64,000 nucleotides of DNA. Origin: Paenibacillus sp. FSL R7-0345 (GTDB lineage: Bacteria > Bacillota > Bacilli > Paenibacillales > Paenibacillaceae). Of the stretch, positions 43,619-51,045 are shown piece by piece. Numbering within the stretch: the first letter of the stretch is position 1; every line of letters begins with the position of its first letter. The DNA lies in contig NZ_CP152002.1 in NCBI RefSeq assembly GCF_038595055.1, forward strand, positions 2,648,501-2,712,500, in the 5' to 3' direction. The position numbers were made by a program, and so were the translations under genes. The notes beneath the pieces were generated by a model. It had not been told where the DNA came from. It saw only the letters and a list, made by a program, of their open reading frames with translations, and ran no database searches.

Positions 43619-44550
43619 AAAGCTGGACAAGCCGTCTGCCGTTCAAATCAAATACGCTGCTCGTTCAGCTGGTTCTGCTGCTGTTTATTCTGATCCTGTT
43701 CAGCTTTCTGTCGCCCTATTTCCTGTCAGTAACCAATTTCACAAATGTGCTCAACCAGATGGTGGAGGTCGGGCTGATTGCCATCCCGATGACGATGATC
43801 ATTATTTCCGGTGCGATGGACCTGTCGGTCGGCTCGATCCTGGCATTCTCGGCTGTATCGATGGGGGTTGCTTTTGAAAGAGGCTATAACATTTGGGTCT
43901 GTGTCATCTTCGGTCTGCTGGCTGGTCTCCTCTGCGGAGCCGTTAACGGTTATCTGATTGCCCGGCACCGGATGCAGGCAATTGTCGTCACCATCGGGAT
44001 GCTGGTCATGCTGCGCGGTCTGGTTTATGTCGTGAATGAGGGCCGGCCGATCAGTGGTTACCCGGATTCCTTCTACTTTCTTGGCCAGACGTACATTGCC
44101 GGTATTCCGTTTAATGCAATCGTCCTCGTCGTGATGTTCCTGATTGCCCATTTCTTTATGAAAAAAACACGCTTTGGCACCTACATTTACGGGATTGGCA
44201 ACAACGAGGAGGTCGTCCGGTTTTCCGGAATTTCCGTGGTCCGCGTCCGGTTTGCGCTCTTTATGCTCAGCGGATTGTTCTCTGCACTTGCGGGTGTATT
44301 CCTGGTGTCACGGCTGGCGAGCGCCGAAGCGACATCGGGTACCAATATAGAGCTTGACGTCATCACGGCTACCTTAATCGGGGGCACTCATATTTTTGGA
44401 GGGAGGGGGAGTCTTACCGGCACGTTTGTCGGTCTGCTGATTATCGTGTTTTTGCGTAACGGTCTGAATTTGCTGGGGGTTTCGGTGCTCTACCAGGCAG
44501 TGATTCTGGGAGCGCTGCTGCTTATTGCGGTAGGAAATAAAAAAAATTAG
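43615..44550 (+). CDS. Sugar ABC permease 2, RbsC type
   Basis: A 311-residue homologue of the preceding gene: MTMIIISGAMDLSVGSILA, VNGYLIARHRMQAIVVTIGM, GIGNNEEVVRFSGIS and GGTHIFGGRGSLTGTFVG. It should form a heterodimeric channel with permease 1. The start overlaps the preceding stop by four bases. It is followed after 15 bases by the solute-binding gene. Confidence 0.93.
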   Translation: MKSWTSRLPFKSNTLLVQLVLLLFILILFSFLSPYFLSVTNFTNVLNQMVEVGLIAIPMTMIIISGAMDLSVGSILAFSAVSMGVAFERGYNIWVCVIFGLLAGLLCGAVNGYLIARHRMQAIVVTIGMLVMLRGLVYVVNEGRPISGYPDSFYFLGQTYIAGIPFNAIVLVVMFLIAHFFMKKTRFGTYIYGIGNNEEVVRFSGISVVRVRFALFMLSGLFSALAGVFLVSRLASAEATSGTNIELDVITATLIGGTHIFGGRGSLTGTFVGLLIIVFLRNGLNLLGVSVLYQAVILGALLLIAVGNKKN

Positions 44551-44565
44551 CGGAGAGTGATACCT

Positions 44566-45609
44566 ATGAAAAAAATGACATTGGCTGTATTGACTGGCGT
44601 ACTTGCTTTGACCTTGAGTGCTTGTAGCGGAAATTCGGGTAATTCTCCGGCTAATCATGCTGGCGCCTCAAGCAATGACGGAGCGGCTGCTTCCGGCACC
44701 AGAACATATTTCATTAATCCGAAATCGATCGGACCGGCTTACTGGGCGGCTGCGGAAAAAGGCGCTGTTCAGGCTGGCAAAGACATGGGAGTAGAGGTAA
44801 TCTTTAACGCACCGACTGAGGCGGATTCCTCCAAGCAGATCAACATGATTCAGGATATGCTGACCCGCAAGGTTAGCGGAATCGGCGTATCGCCGAATGA
44901 TGCCAAAGCGGTAGGGCCTGTGTTCAAAAAAGCAGCTGACCAGGATGTGCAGATCGTTACCTGGGACAGCGATGCACCGGATACGGACCGCCAATATTAC
45001 GTAGCTCCGGCTACAGATGAGGAAGTCGGCGAGCTGCTGGCCAAGACAATCGGCGAGGAAATCGGCGGTGAGGGACAGGTAGCGTTCATGGTGGCCGGTC
45101 TCGGTTCGCAGAACCAGATTGCTAAATCCGATGCGGCAAAAGCTTACTTTGAAGCGAATTATCCCGGCATAGAGCTGGTAACAACGGTAGCGAGTGATGA
45201 TGATCAGCAAAAAGCTTACGCCAATGCCCAGAACCTGATCCAGACGTATCCGGATCTCAGAGGGATCATCGGCTTTGCAGGCGGCGAACCGCCGGCAGCG
45301 GCTGAGGTGGTTGAGCAGGCAGTGAAAGCGGGCACGATTGAGCAGGGTCAGATTGCCATTACCGGTATTGCGGTACCAAGCGTAGTGAAGAGCTATATCG
45401 AGAGCGGTACGATCAAGACAGACATCATCTGGGATCCGGGCAAGCTTGCCTACACCACTGTGTATATTCTGGATCAGCTGGCTCAGGGCAACGAAATTAC
45501 TGACGGCATGGAAATCCCGAACGTGGGAGCAGTCAAGGTTGACGGCCAGAACGTATTTATCGGCATGCTTGAAGTGACCAGCGAAAATGTAGGCAGCTTT
45601 GACTTTTAA
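44566..45609 (+). CDS. Sugar-binding lipoprotein, RbsB/LsrB/RhaS-like
   Basis: A 347-residue lipoprotein with lipobox LTLSACSG (Cys20) and a periplasmic-binding type I fold. The stretch IVTWDSDAPDTDRQYYV, IIGFAGGEPPAAAEVV and IIWDPGKLAYTTVYILDQL follow the pattern of the LsrB (AI-2) and RhaS (rhamnose) group more than classical RbsB. I chose the ATG at 44566, 8 bases after CGGAGAG; an in-frame GTG at 44557 overlaps that site. It delivers its ligand to the two upstream permeases. The ligand is not predictable; AI-2 is unlikely because LsrF/LsrG partners are absent. Confidence 0.9.
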   Translation: MKKMTLAVLTGVLALTLSACSGNSGNSPANHAGASSNDGAAASGTRTYFINPKSIGPAYWAAAEKGAVQAGKDMGVEVIFNAPTEADSSKQINMIQDMLTRKVSGIGVSPNDAKAVGPVFKKAADQDVQIVTWDSDAPDTDRQYYVAPATDEEVGELLAKTIGEEIGGEGQVAFMVAGLGSQNQIAKSDAAKAYFEANYPGIELVTTVASDDDQQKAYANAQNLIQTYPDLRGIIGFAGGEPPAAAEVVEQAVKAGTIEQGQIAITGIAVPSVVKSYIESGTIKTDIIWDPGKLAYTTVYILDQLAQGNEITDGMEIPNVGAVKVDGQNVFIGMLEVTSENVGSFDF

Positions 45610-45637
45610 GTCAGAGCTGTTATAGGAGGCAGCTTGC

Positions 45638-46147
45638 ATGGAACATAAGATAATCATTGAAGAGTTGACGGCAGAGAGCTTTGCTCCTTACGGAAAAGTG
45701 GTGGATATCCCTGCAGCTGAGTCGTCCAAAAGCGGCGACGGCTGGGACTGCTGGAGCTACATTCAGATGCTCGATGTGTCGGAGCCGATCGGCTTCGGCC
45801 TGGTGGTCACGAAGCAGCGCGGGTTTACGGTGACGGCGATGGAGCGGCACGTCAGCCGTGAAGAGCTGCTGCTCACCTTCGACAAGGAGATTATCCAGCC
45901 GGTGGCACATTGTCTGGACATCGACGATCCGGAGGAGCAGCCTGATCCTTCTACGGTGAAGGCATTCCGTATCAAGCCGGGACAGGCCATCGTCATCGGC
46001 CGCGGTGTCTGGCACAGCCCGGCTTATCCGGCGGCAGAGGATGCACGCTATCTTTTTGCAATTGAAAAGAAAAAGGATACATTCGGCGACGAAATGATTA
46101 ATCCGTGGGTGGATTTTGCCGGCCGGGACTCGGTTACTTTTGGTTAA
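45638..46147 (+). CDS. Ureidoglycolate lyase-like (AllA-type) protein
   Basis: A 169-residue soluble protein resembling the ureidoglycolate hydrolase/lyase family (AllA fold, cupin-like). Visible elements are the N-terminal LTAESFAPYGKVVD, the central MERHVSREELLLTF, IIQPVAHC and the pattern FRIKPGQAIVIGRGVWHSPAYP. AllA releases urea and glyoxylate from ureidoglycolate. No other allantoin genes are here, so the true substrate may be another ureido- or hydroxy-acid compound. AGGAGG stands 9 bases before the ATG. It belongs to the sugar operon, followed by a hairpin and the M20 gene. Confidence 0.75.
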   Translation: MEHKIIIEELTAESFAPYGKVVDIPAAESSKSGDGWDCWSYIQMLDVSEPIGFGLVVTKQRGFTVTAMERHVSREELLLTFDKEIIQPVAHCLDIDDPEEQPDPSTVKAFRIKPGQAIVIGRGVWHSPAYPAAEDARYLFAIEKKKDTFGDEMINPWVDFAGRDSVTFG

Positions 46148-46173
46148 ATGAAGGACTACAGCTGATGCCGAAG

Positions 46174-46193
46174 CGCCGGGAATATTCCCGGCG
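46174..46193 (+). other. Perfect 20-bp intercistronic palindrome
   Basis: CGCCGGGAATATTCCCGGCG is fully self-complementary and lies between the AllA-like and M20 genes. No T-run follows, so it is more likely an mRNA-stabilising or processing hairpin, or a protein-binding site, than a terminator. Confidence 0.6.
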
Positions 46194-46219
46194 GTGACGG
46201 CCAAGAAGGAGCAGAAGAC

Positions 46220-47530
46220 ATGGCACAGGAACAGCAGGTAATGAAATGGATTGATGAACATGAGGATGAAATCCTTGGATTTTTGCAGCAGCTGATTCAA
46301 ATTCCGAGCGTCAATCCCTGGTTTTTCGATGAGCCGGGTCCGTCCAAGGAGAAGGATGTACAGGAATTTCTCTCCCGTAAGCTCGAAGGACTCGGCGCGG
46401 AAATTGAGATGTGGGAGCCGGTTGCTGACGACCTGAAGCAGTATGAGGGGATGGCGGGTTATTATCCGGGACGTGACTTCACCGGCAGACCGAATCTGGC
46501 CGCAACGTTCGGTAAAGGAACGAATGGCAAATCGCTTCTGCTGTTTGGCCATATCGATGTCGTAATGGCTGGTTCCAAATGGACGGTTGACCCGTTCGAA
46601 GGTAGAATCATCGACGGAAAAATGTACGGCCGCGGCACGGTCGATATGAAAGGCGGCGTGGCCGCCATGATTATGGCGGTTGAAGCGGTGCTTCGCAGCG
46701 GGCTGAAGCTGAAAGGCCCGGTTGTAGTCGGCACCGTGGTAGATGAGGAGGCCGGAGGCATGGGTGCGCTGGATTTCATCCACCATGGCTACCGGGCGGA
46801 TGCCTGCATTCTGACTGAGCCGACTTCCCTGACAATCGCGCCCCTGTGCAGAGGTATCCTGTGGGGTAAGATCAAAATCCAGGGCCGCAGCGGGCATATC
46901 GAAATGCCGCAGGCGGACTGGAAGGATGGCGGAGCAGTGGATGCCATCAAGAAAGCGCGCTACATTCTCGATGCGTTCGACCGTTTGAATGAAAAGTGGG
47001 CTGTAAGCAAAACCCATCCGTACTTATCGATCCCTTGTCAGGTGCATGTAGCCCAGCTTAATGCCGGAGAGTACCCGACCTCTTTTGCCAATGAAGCGGA
47101 GATTGTCTTTAATGCCCAGTATCTTCCGTCAGAGCGTGACGAGAAGCTGGTCGGCGGCCATGTCAAGAAGGAGCTGACAGACTTCCTTCGTGCGGCAGCT
47201 GAACAGGACCCGTGGCTGAGTGAACATCTGCCGGCAATCGAATGGATGGTCGATGCCGACTGTGCTGAAACCGATGTGGCCCACCCGTTTGTGCAGACCT
47301 GTGTCCAGTCGCTGCAGGCGATCGGCGAAGAAGGCAAGATCGAAGGCCTCGGCTTCCATACCGATATGGGCTGGCCGGTCAATGTCGGCATCCCGACAAT
47401 TAACTTTGGCCCTGGCGATCCGAGCCTGGCTCATCACAGCGACGAGTTTACGCCAACCGTTGAAGTGATCCAGGCGGTCAAAATGATGGCGAAAACGATT
47501 ATCGACTGGTGCGGTACAGAAGAGGCTTAA
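46220..47530 (+). CDS. M20-family metallohydrolase (ArgE/DapE type)
   Basis: A 436-residue dinuclear zinc amidohydrolase. Catalytic motifs are all present: GHIDVV (zinc His and catalytic Asp region), YGRGTVDMKGG (bridging Asp), VDEEAGG (general base and zinc Glu) and C-terminal PSLAHHSDEF (zinc His). The insert domain (HIEMPQADWKDGGAV) is of the dimerising type. It cleaves an N-acyl or N-carbamoyl bond in a small molecule. With the AllA-like protein and GATase-like protein it points to a ligand with amide nitrogen. AAGGAG lies 8 bases before the ATG. Confidence 0.92.
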   Translation: MAQEQQVMKWIDEHEDEILGFLQQLIQIPSVNPWFFDEPGPSKEKDVQEFLSRKLEGLGAEIEMWEPVADDLKQYEGMAGYYPGRDFTGRPNLAATFGKGTNGKSLLLFGHIDVVMAGSKWTVDPFEGRIIDGKMYGRGTVDMKGGVAAMIMAVEAVLRSGLKLKGPVVVGTVVDEEAGGMGALDFIHHGYRADACILTEPTSLTIAPLCRGILWGKIKIQGRSGHIEMPQADWKDGGAVDAIKKARYILDAFDRLNEKWAVSKTHPYLSIPCQVHVAQLNAGEYPTSFANEAEIVFNAQYLPSERDEKLVGGHVKKELTDFLRAAAEQDPWLSEHLPAIEWMVDADCAETDVAHPFVQTCVQSLQAIGEEGKIEGLGFHTDMGWPVNVGIPTINFGPGDPSLAHHSDEFTPTVEVIQAVKMMAKTIIDWCGTEEA

Positions 47531-47605
47531 CTTTAAGGCTTTGACGGAAGAAGCTTACGGAAGAATTCTGAGGAGATCAAACTAAAACGGAGGTGCCATA
47601 ACAAC

Positions 47606-48334
47606 ATGAAAATTCTATTTGTCGGTGAATCCTGGGTGGTGCATATGATCCATACCAAGGGATATGACAGCTTCACTTCAACGAAATACGAGGAAGGGGC
47701 GACTTATTTGCTGTCCTGTTTGCGGACGGAAGGCATTGATGTAACCTATATGCCGGCCCATGAGGTGCAGGTACGGTTCCCGCAGACACTTGAGGAGCTG
47801 AAAGCTTATGATGCCATTGTGATCAGTGACGTTGGTGCGAATACATTCCTGCTGCAGAATCCGACCTTCTACCAGATGCAGATTATCCCGAATGCGCTGG
47901 ACAACATCAAGCAGTATGTGGCCGAAGGCGGCGGTATGCTGATGGTCGGCGGGTACCTGACCTTTATGGGGATCGAGGGTAAGGCAAACTATGTAAACAC
48001 GGTTCTGGCCGAAGTGCTGCCGGTAGTGATGCAGCCTGGTGATGACCGGGTGGAGATGCCGGCCGGCTTTTCACCAGTGGTGAAGCAGGAGCATGCGCTG
48101 GTAGGCTACGGTGAGTGGCCGCGGCTGCTCGGTTACAACAAACTGGCGGCCAAGCCTGATGCCGAAGAGCTGCTGAGCTATAACGGCGATGCGATCCTGA
48201 CCGTAGGTTCATACGGCGAAGGCAAAACCGCCGCTTTTGCCAGCGACTGCTCCCCGCACTGGGGCTCAACCGAATTTATGGATTGGAAGCATTACTCTGC
48301 GTTCTGGTCCAACCTGGTGAAGTCACTGCAATAG
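47606..48334 (+). CDS. Class I glutamine-amidotransferase-like protein (COG5426 type)
   Basis: A 242-residue soluble protein resembling the putative glutamine amidotransferase group PF07090. The core pattern is YDAIVISDVGANTFLL, YVAEGGGMLMVGGYLTFMG and, near the end, TAAFASDCSPHWGS. The usual nucleophile cysteine after GGxL is not evident at the expected turn; the Cys in ASDCSPHWG is at another place. It may therefore be a carbohydrate-binding or hydrolase variant rather than a true amidotransferase. GGAGGTG stands 10 bases before the ATG. It is last in the lacI-rbsK operon. Confidence 0.78.
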   Translation: MKILFVGESWVVHMIHTKGYDSFTSTKYEEGATYLLSCLRTEGIDVTYMPAHEVQVRFPQTLEELKAYDAIVISDVGANTFLLQNPTFYQMQIIPNALDNIKQYVAEGGGMLMVGGYLTFMGIEGKANYVNTVLAEVLPVVMQPGDDRVEMPAGFSPVVKQEHALVGYGEWPRLLGYNKLAAKPDAEELLSYNGDAILTVGSYGEGKTAAFASDCSPHWGSTEFMDWKHYSAFWSNLVKSLQ

Positions 48335-48373
48335 GTTAGATTGAGTTAGAGAAGAGAGAGGGAGTTAGAGTAG

Positions 48374-48402
48374 AGCGTTCTCCGTATGGGGGCGCTTTTT
48401 TT
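48374..48402 (+). terminator. Terminator of the lacI-rbsK operon
   Basis: A stem with AGCG / CGCT at its base, then pyrimidine-purine pairs with wobbles, around GTAT, followed by seven T. In 48403-48644 I recognise nothing. Confidence 0.7.
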
Positions 48403-48644
48403 GTTGTTGTGAAATAGGAAGGGATTGTGTATAAATGCGGCTGGGAGCAGCTTCTTTATGGAACGGGGGGGCATGTGACAGGGAGTTGATCGGTTGGTGG
48501 ATAGAGTTGTGAGTTGTAGGACAGTCGGCGGGAAGTAGGCTTTACGGGGAAATTGGCGGGACGGCTCGGTAGGTAGAGCAACTAATGGATAGATGAATGT
48601 TGAGGCGGTTGGCGGGAGATGGCTCGATGGTGGCCACCACCACA

Positions 48645-48832
48645 CTAAGTGGAAATTTGCTATCTAATTCGCAGCTATCTAGGCGGAGGACGGGTGCTAG
48701 TTGGAAAAATGCCACTTAATTTCGCCATTTCAGTGCTCAGAGAGGGTTTGTGGCCTAAATAAGTGTCGATTTTCCACTTAGAAGTTTCAAAAGGTGAGAA
48801 ATGATGGAATTAAGTGCCGAAAATCCAACTAG
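48645..48832. repeat. Four-unit inverted repeat array, copy B
   Basis: Units lie at 48645-48670 and 48697-48723 (minus), then 48756-48781 and 48806-48832 (plus), with starts 52, 59 and 50 bases apart. The second unit, read on the minus strand, contains AAATTAAGTG, a C/G-rich step, TTTTTCC and AACTAG like copy A. The order, orientation and spacing equal those of copy A although the sequence between units is different. Units alternate between the endings CCACTTAG and CCAACTAG. Confidence 0.8.
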
Positions 48833-48869
48833 ATAGATTGAACTAAAGACTAGACAAAGCGAAAAGTGG

Positions 48870-49052
48870 CGGAGGGGAATTTTGGAACTGTAGGAGCGAA
48901 TGCGACCGCCTGAAAGCTTTTCGCAGAAAAGCTCACTTCGGAAGCATAAGCTGTCTGAGGAGTTCAACCGTTAAAAACAGTATAAATCAAGAAATCTGCA
49001 GGAGGGCAGCGGCTGGAAGTCCAAACATTCTCTGGAGTCACGGCCAATCCCA
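48870..49052 (+). other. Non-coding segment, possibly structured
   Basis: This part of the 920-base gap has no credible gene. It contains a perfect hairpin AGCTTTT-CGCAG-AAAAGCT (48915-48933) and several short GC-rich self-complementary blocks (GGAGCGAATGCGACCGCC, then GGAAGTCC and TCTGGAGTCACGG). The text resembles repeated intergenic sequence I associate with Paenibacillus genomes, but I cannot verify that. From 49053 to 49256 only AT-rich promoter-like sequence is seen. Confidence 0.3.
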
Positions 49053-49256
49053 AAACATAAAAATCATTAGTTTAACTTATATAGATGCACCAGCCATTAG
49101 TTTCATCGTAATGTGATCGTTATCCGGGTGTTGGTTTTTTGTTTATGCCCGGGGAAAGGCGTAAATACTAACTCTTAAATTGAAGTTTCTGGTATCATAG
49201 TAAATATCAAATTTGATTGAAAACGAGTACAAATTCGAGAAAAGCGAGGAATGGAC

Positions 49257-49721
49257 ATGCCGTATACCGTTGATTTTAAAGAGGTGTCTATAGTCGGGCT
49301 GGAGTCATCCCCTGTAGCAGAGGCGCTGGCTGGCCTGCGGGCTAATGAAGCGCGTTATTTTATGAACAAGTACAAGCACGAGTTTACAACCGTACCGGCC
49401 GGTGAAAGCCAGAAGGATCTTGAGTATGTGAACCTGATTTTGAAGGAAGAGCGCAATATCGAGTTCGCAGCCAAACCGCTGGAAACCTCACGTTTTCAGG
49501 TGGAAAATATCCAGTTTACCTATGTCTTCTACGAGGACGGCCTGGCGATTAATGTGATGTATACCGTAGACGACCCGAAGAAGCGGGCTGTCGGCTTCAA
49601 GCTGTCCGAAGGGATGGATGTGCCTAAGGAGCTGGAGGAGAAGTTCAAATTCGCGCGGCAGAAATCGAAGCTGGCCGGAACGATCCGCGGCTCGTTTTTT
49701 GTGATCAAAGGGGAGTACTGA
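49257..49721 (+). CDS. Conserved-looking hypothetical protein
   Basis: A 154-residue soluble protein I do not recognise. There is no signal peptide or apolar segment. It has an alternating beta/helix pattern, with FQVENIQFTYVFYEDGLAINVMY in the middle and a basic helix ELEEKFKFARQKSKLAGTIRG near the end. I chose the ATG at 49257, 6 bases after GCGAGGA; the ATG at 49251 touches that site. Codon use and the good ribosome site support a real gene. It stands alone after the long gap. Confidence 0.75.
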   Translation: MPYTVDFKEVSIVGLESSPVAEALAGLRANEARYFMNKYKHEFTTVPAGESQKDLEYVNLILKEERNIEFAAKPLETSRFQVENIQFTYVFYEDGLAINVMYTVDDPKKRAVGFKLSEGMDVPKELEEKFKFARQKSKLAGTIRGSFFVIKGEY

Positions 49722-49817
49722 AGCATACCATTTCTATGATTTTACATCCGTTTAACTTGCTCCATACGTTCATGTGATATAACTGAACCATTCAGTTATG
49801 AAAGAGGAGAAGATTAG

Positions 49818-51044
49818 ATGAAGCTGAGCAAAGAGGAGAAATCATGGATTCTGTATGACTGCGGCAATTCTGCGTATTCGATGGCGGTGACGACGGCGCT
49901 GCTGCCGATTGTGTTCGGCATGTTCAAGGGTGTGGACAGCAGTATGGATTTGGGCTACTTTAATTCCATCGCCAGTATACTGGTGGCCGTACTTAGCCCG
50001 ATTTTGGGGACGATTGCCGATTACAAGGACCGGAAAAAGCGCTTTTTTATCTTTTTTGCGGCGATCGGGATATTGGCTACGGCTTCTCTGGCGTTTGTCT
50101 CACCGGATAGCGGACAGTGGCAGCTGCTGGTTGCTTTTTACATACTGTCGGCCATCGGGTTTGCGGGGTCTAATATTTTCTATGACTCGTTCCTGGTGGA
50201 CATTTCTACGAATGAGCGGATGGACAAAGTATCAACGAGAGGGTTTGCGTTCGGTTATATCTTCAGCGTCATTCCGTTCGGGATCAGCCTGCTGCTGATT
50301 TTTGTTATGGGGATGGATAAGGCCATAGGCTACCAGATCGGGTTCATCATTACGGCGCTTTGGTGGGGGCTGCTGACGGTGCCGATGATCCGTGACGTGA
50401 AACAGAGATACTATATCGAACCCGAGCCTAATCCGGTTGCCAAAAGCTTTAAACGCTTAGCTGTTACCTTTGCCAACATCCGTCAGCACAAAATTGTGTT
50501 CGTGTTCCTGCTAGCGTATTTCTTCTATATTGACGGAGTGGATACGATTATCAAAATGGTGGTGCCGTATGCCACGGCGGTACTCGGCGCAGACTCGCTG
50601 GACACTTTTACACTGCTCGGTATTCTGCTTATTATCCAAGTTATTGCTTTTCCATGTGCGATTATTTACGGTAATATGGCCAAAAAATACTCTGCACGCA
50701 CAATGATCATCATCGGCATTTTTACATACATCATCTCCTGTATCGCCGCTTTCTTTATCTCGTCAGTGTGGCATATCTTTGTTCTGGGAGCGCTGATCGG
50801 TTCTGCCCAGGGAGGAATTCAGGCGCTCAGCCGGTCGTATTTTGCCAAAATCATTCCGAAGGAGAACTCCAATGAGTTCTTCGGGTTCTATAATATTTTT
50901 GGAAAATTTGCTGCGATCCTCGGGCCTGCCCTGATGGCTCTGACAACTACGCTGACGGGTAACGCGACCTACAGCATTTTGTCAATTATCCCGCTGTTTC
51001 TGATCGGATTTTTTGTCTTTATCACATTACCTAAGGGGAACTAA
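49818..51044 (+). CDS. UMF1-family MFS transporter
   Basis: A 408-residue transporter with about 11-12 transmembrane segments of the UMF1/Atg22-like major-facilitator branch. It starts with the typical SWILYDCGNSAYSMAVTTALLP and has GTIADYKDRKKR at the loop 2-3 position and GSAQGGIQALSRSYFAKIIP in the C-terminal half. Bacterial substrates are not established. A phosphodiesterase-family gene follows after one base, so transport and hydrolysis may be linked. GAGGAG precedes the ATG. Confidence 0.9.
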   Translation: MKLSKEEKSWILYDCGNSAYSMAVTTALLPIVFGMFKGVDSSMDLGYFNSIASILVAVLSPILGTIADYKDRKKRFFIFFAAIGILATASLAFVSPDSGQWQLLVAFYILSAIGFAGSNIFYDSFLVDISTNERMDKVSTRGFAFGYIFSVIPFGISLLLIFVMGMDKAIGYQIGFIITALWWGLLTVPMIRDVKQRYYIEPEPNPVAKSFKRLAVTFANIRQHKIVFVFLLAYFFYIDGVDTIIKMVVPYATAVLGADSLDTFTLLGILLIIQVIAFPCAIIYGNMAKKYSARTMIIIGIFTYIISCIAAFFISSVWHIFVLGALIGSAQGGIQALSRSYFAKIIPKENSNEFFGFYNIFGKFAAILGPALMALTTTLTGNATYSILSIIPLFLIGFFVFITLPKGN

Positions 51045-51045
51045 T

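Noticed and set aside
44566..45609. AI-2 receptor LsrB
   Set aside because: The pattern is LsrB/RhaS-like, but LsrF, LsrG and LsrR are absent and hydrolases of another type accompany it, so I keep only a family-level call.
45620..47017. Open frame of 465 codons on the minus strand
   Set aside because: It lies opposite the AllA-like and M20 genes, whose motifs are complete, shows no domain, and lacks a ribosome binding site; it is a high-GC shadow frame.
47606..48334. Bona fide glutamine amidotransferase
   Set aside because: The nucleophile cysteine is not at the expected turn, so I describe it only as GATase-like.
48346..48645. Open minus-strand frame of 99 codons in the long gap
   Set aside because: Low-complexity composition, no ribosome binding site, and it crosses the operon terminator.
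48755..48967. Open minus-strand frame of 70 codons
   Set aside because: It runs through the repeat array and the candidate structured segment; no ribosome binding site.
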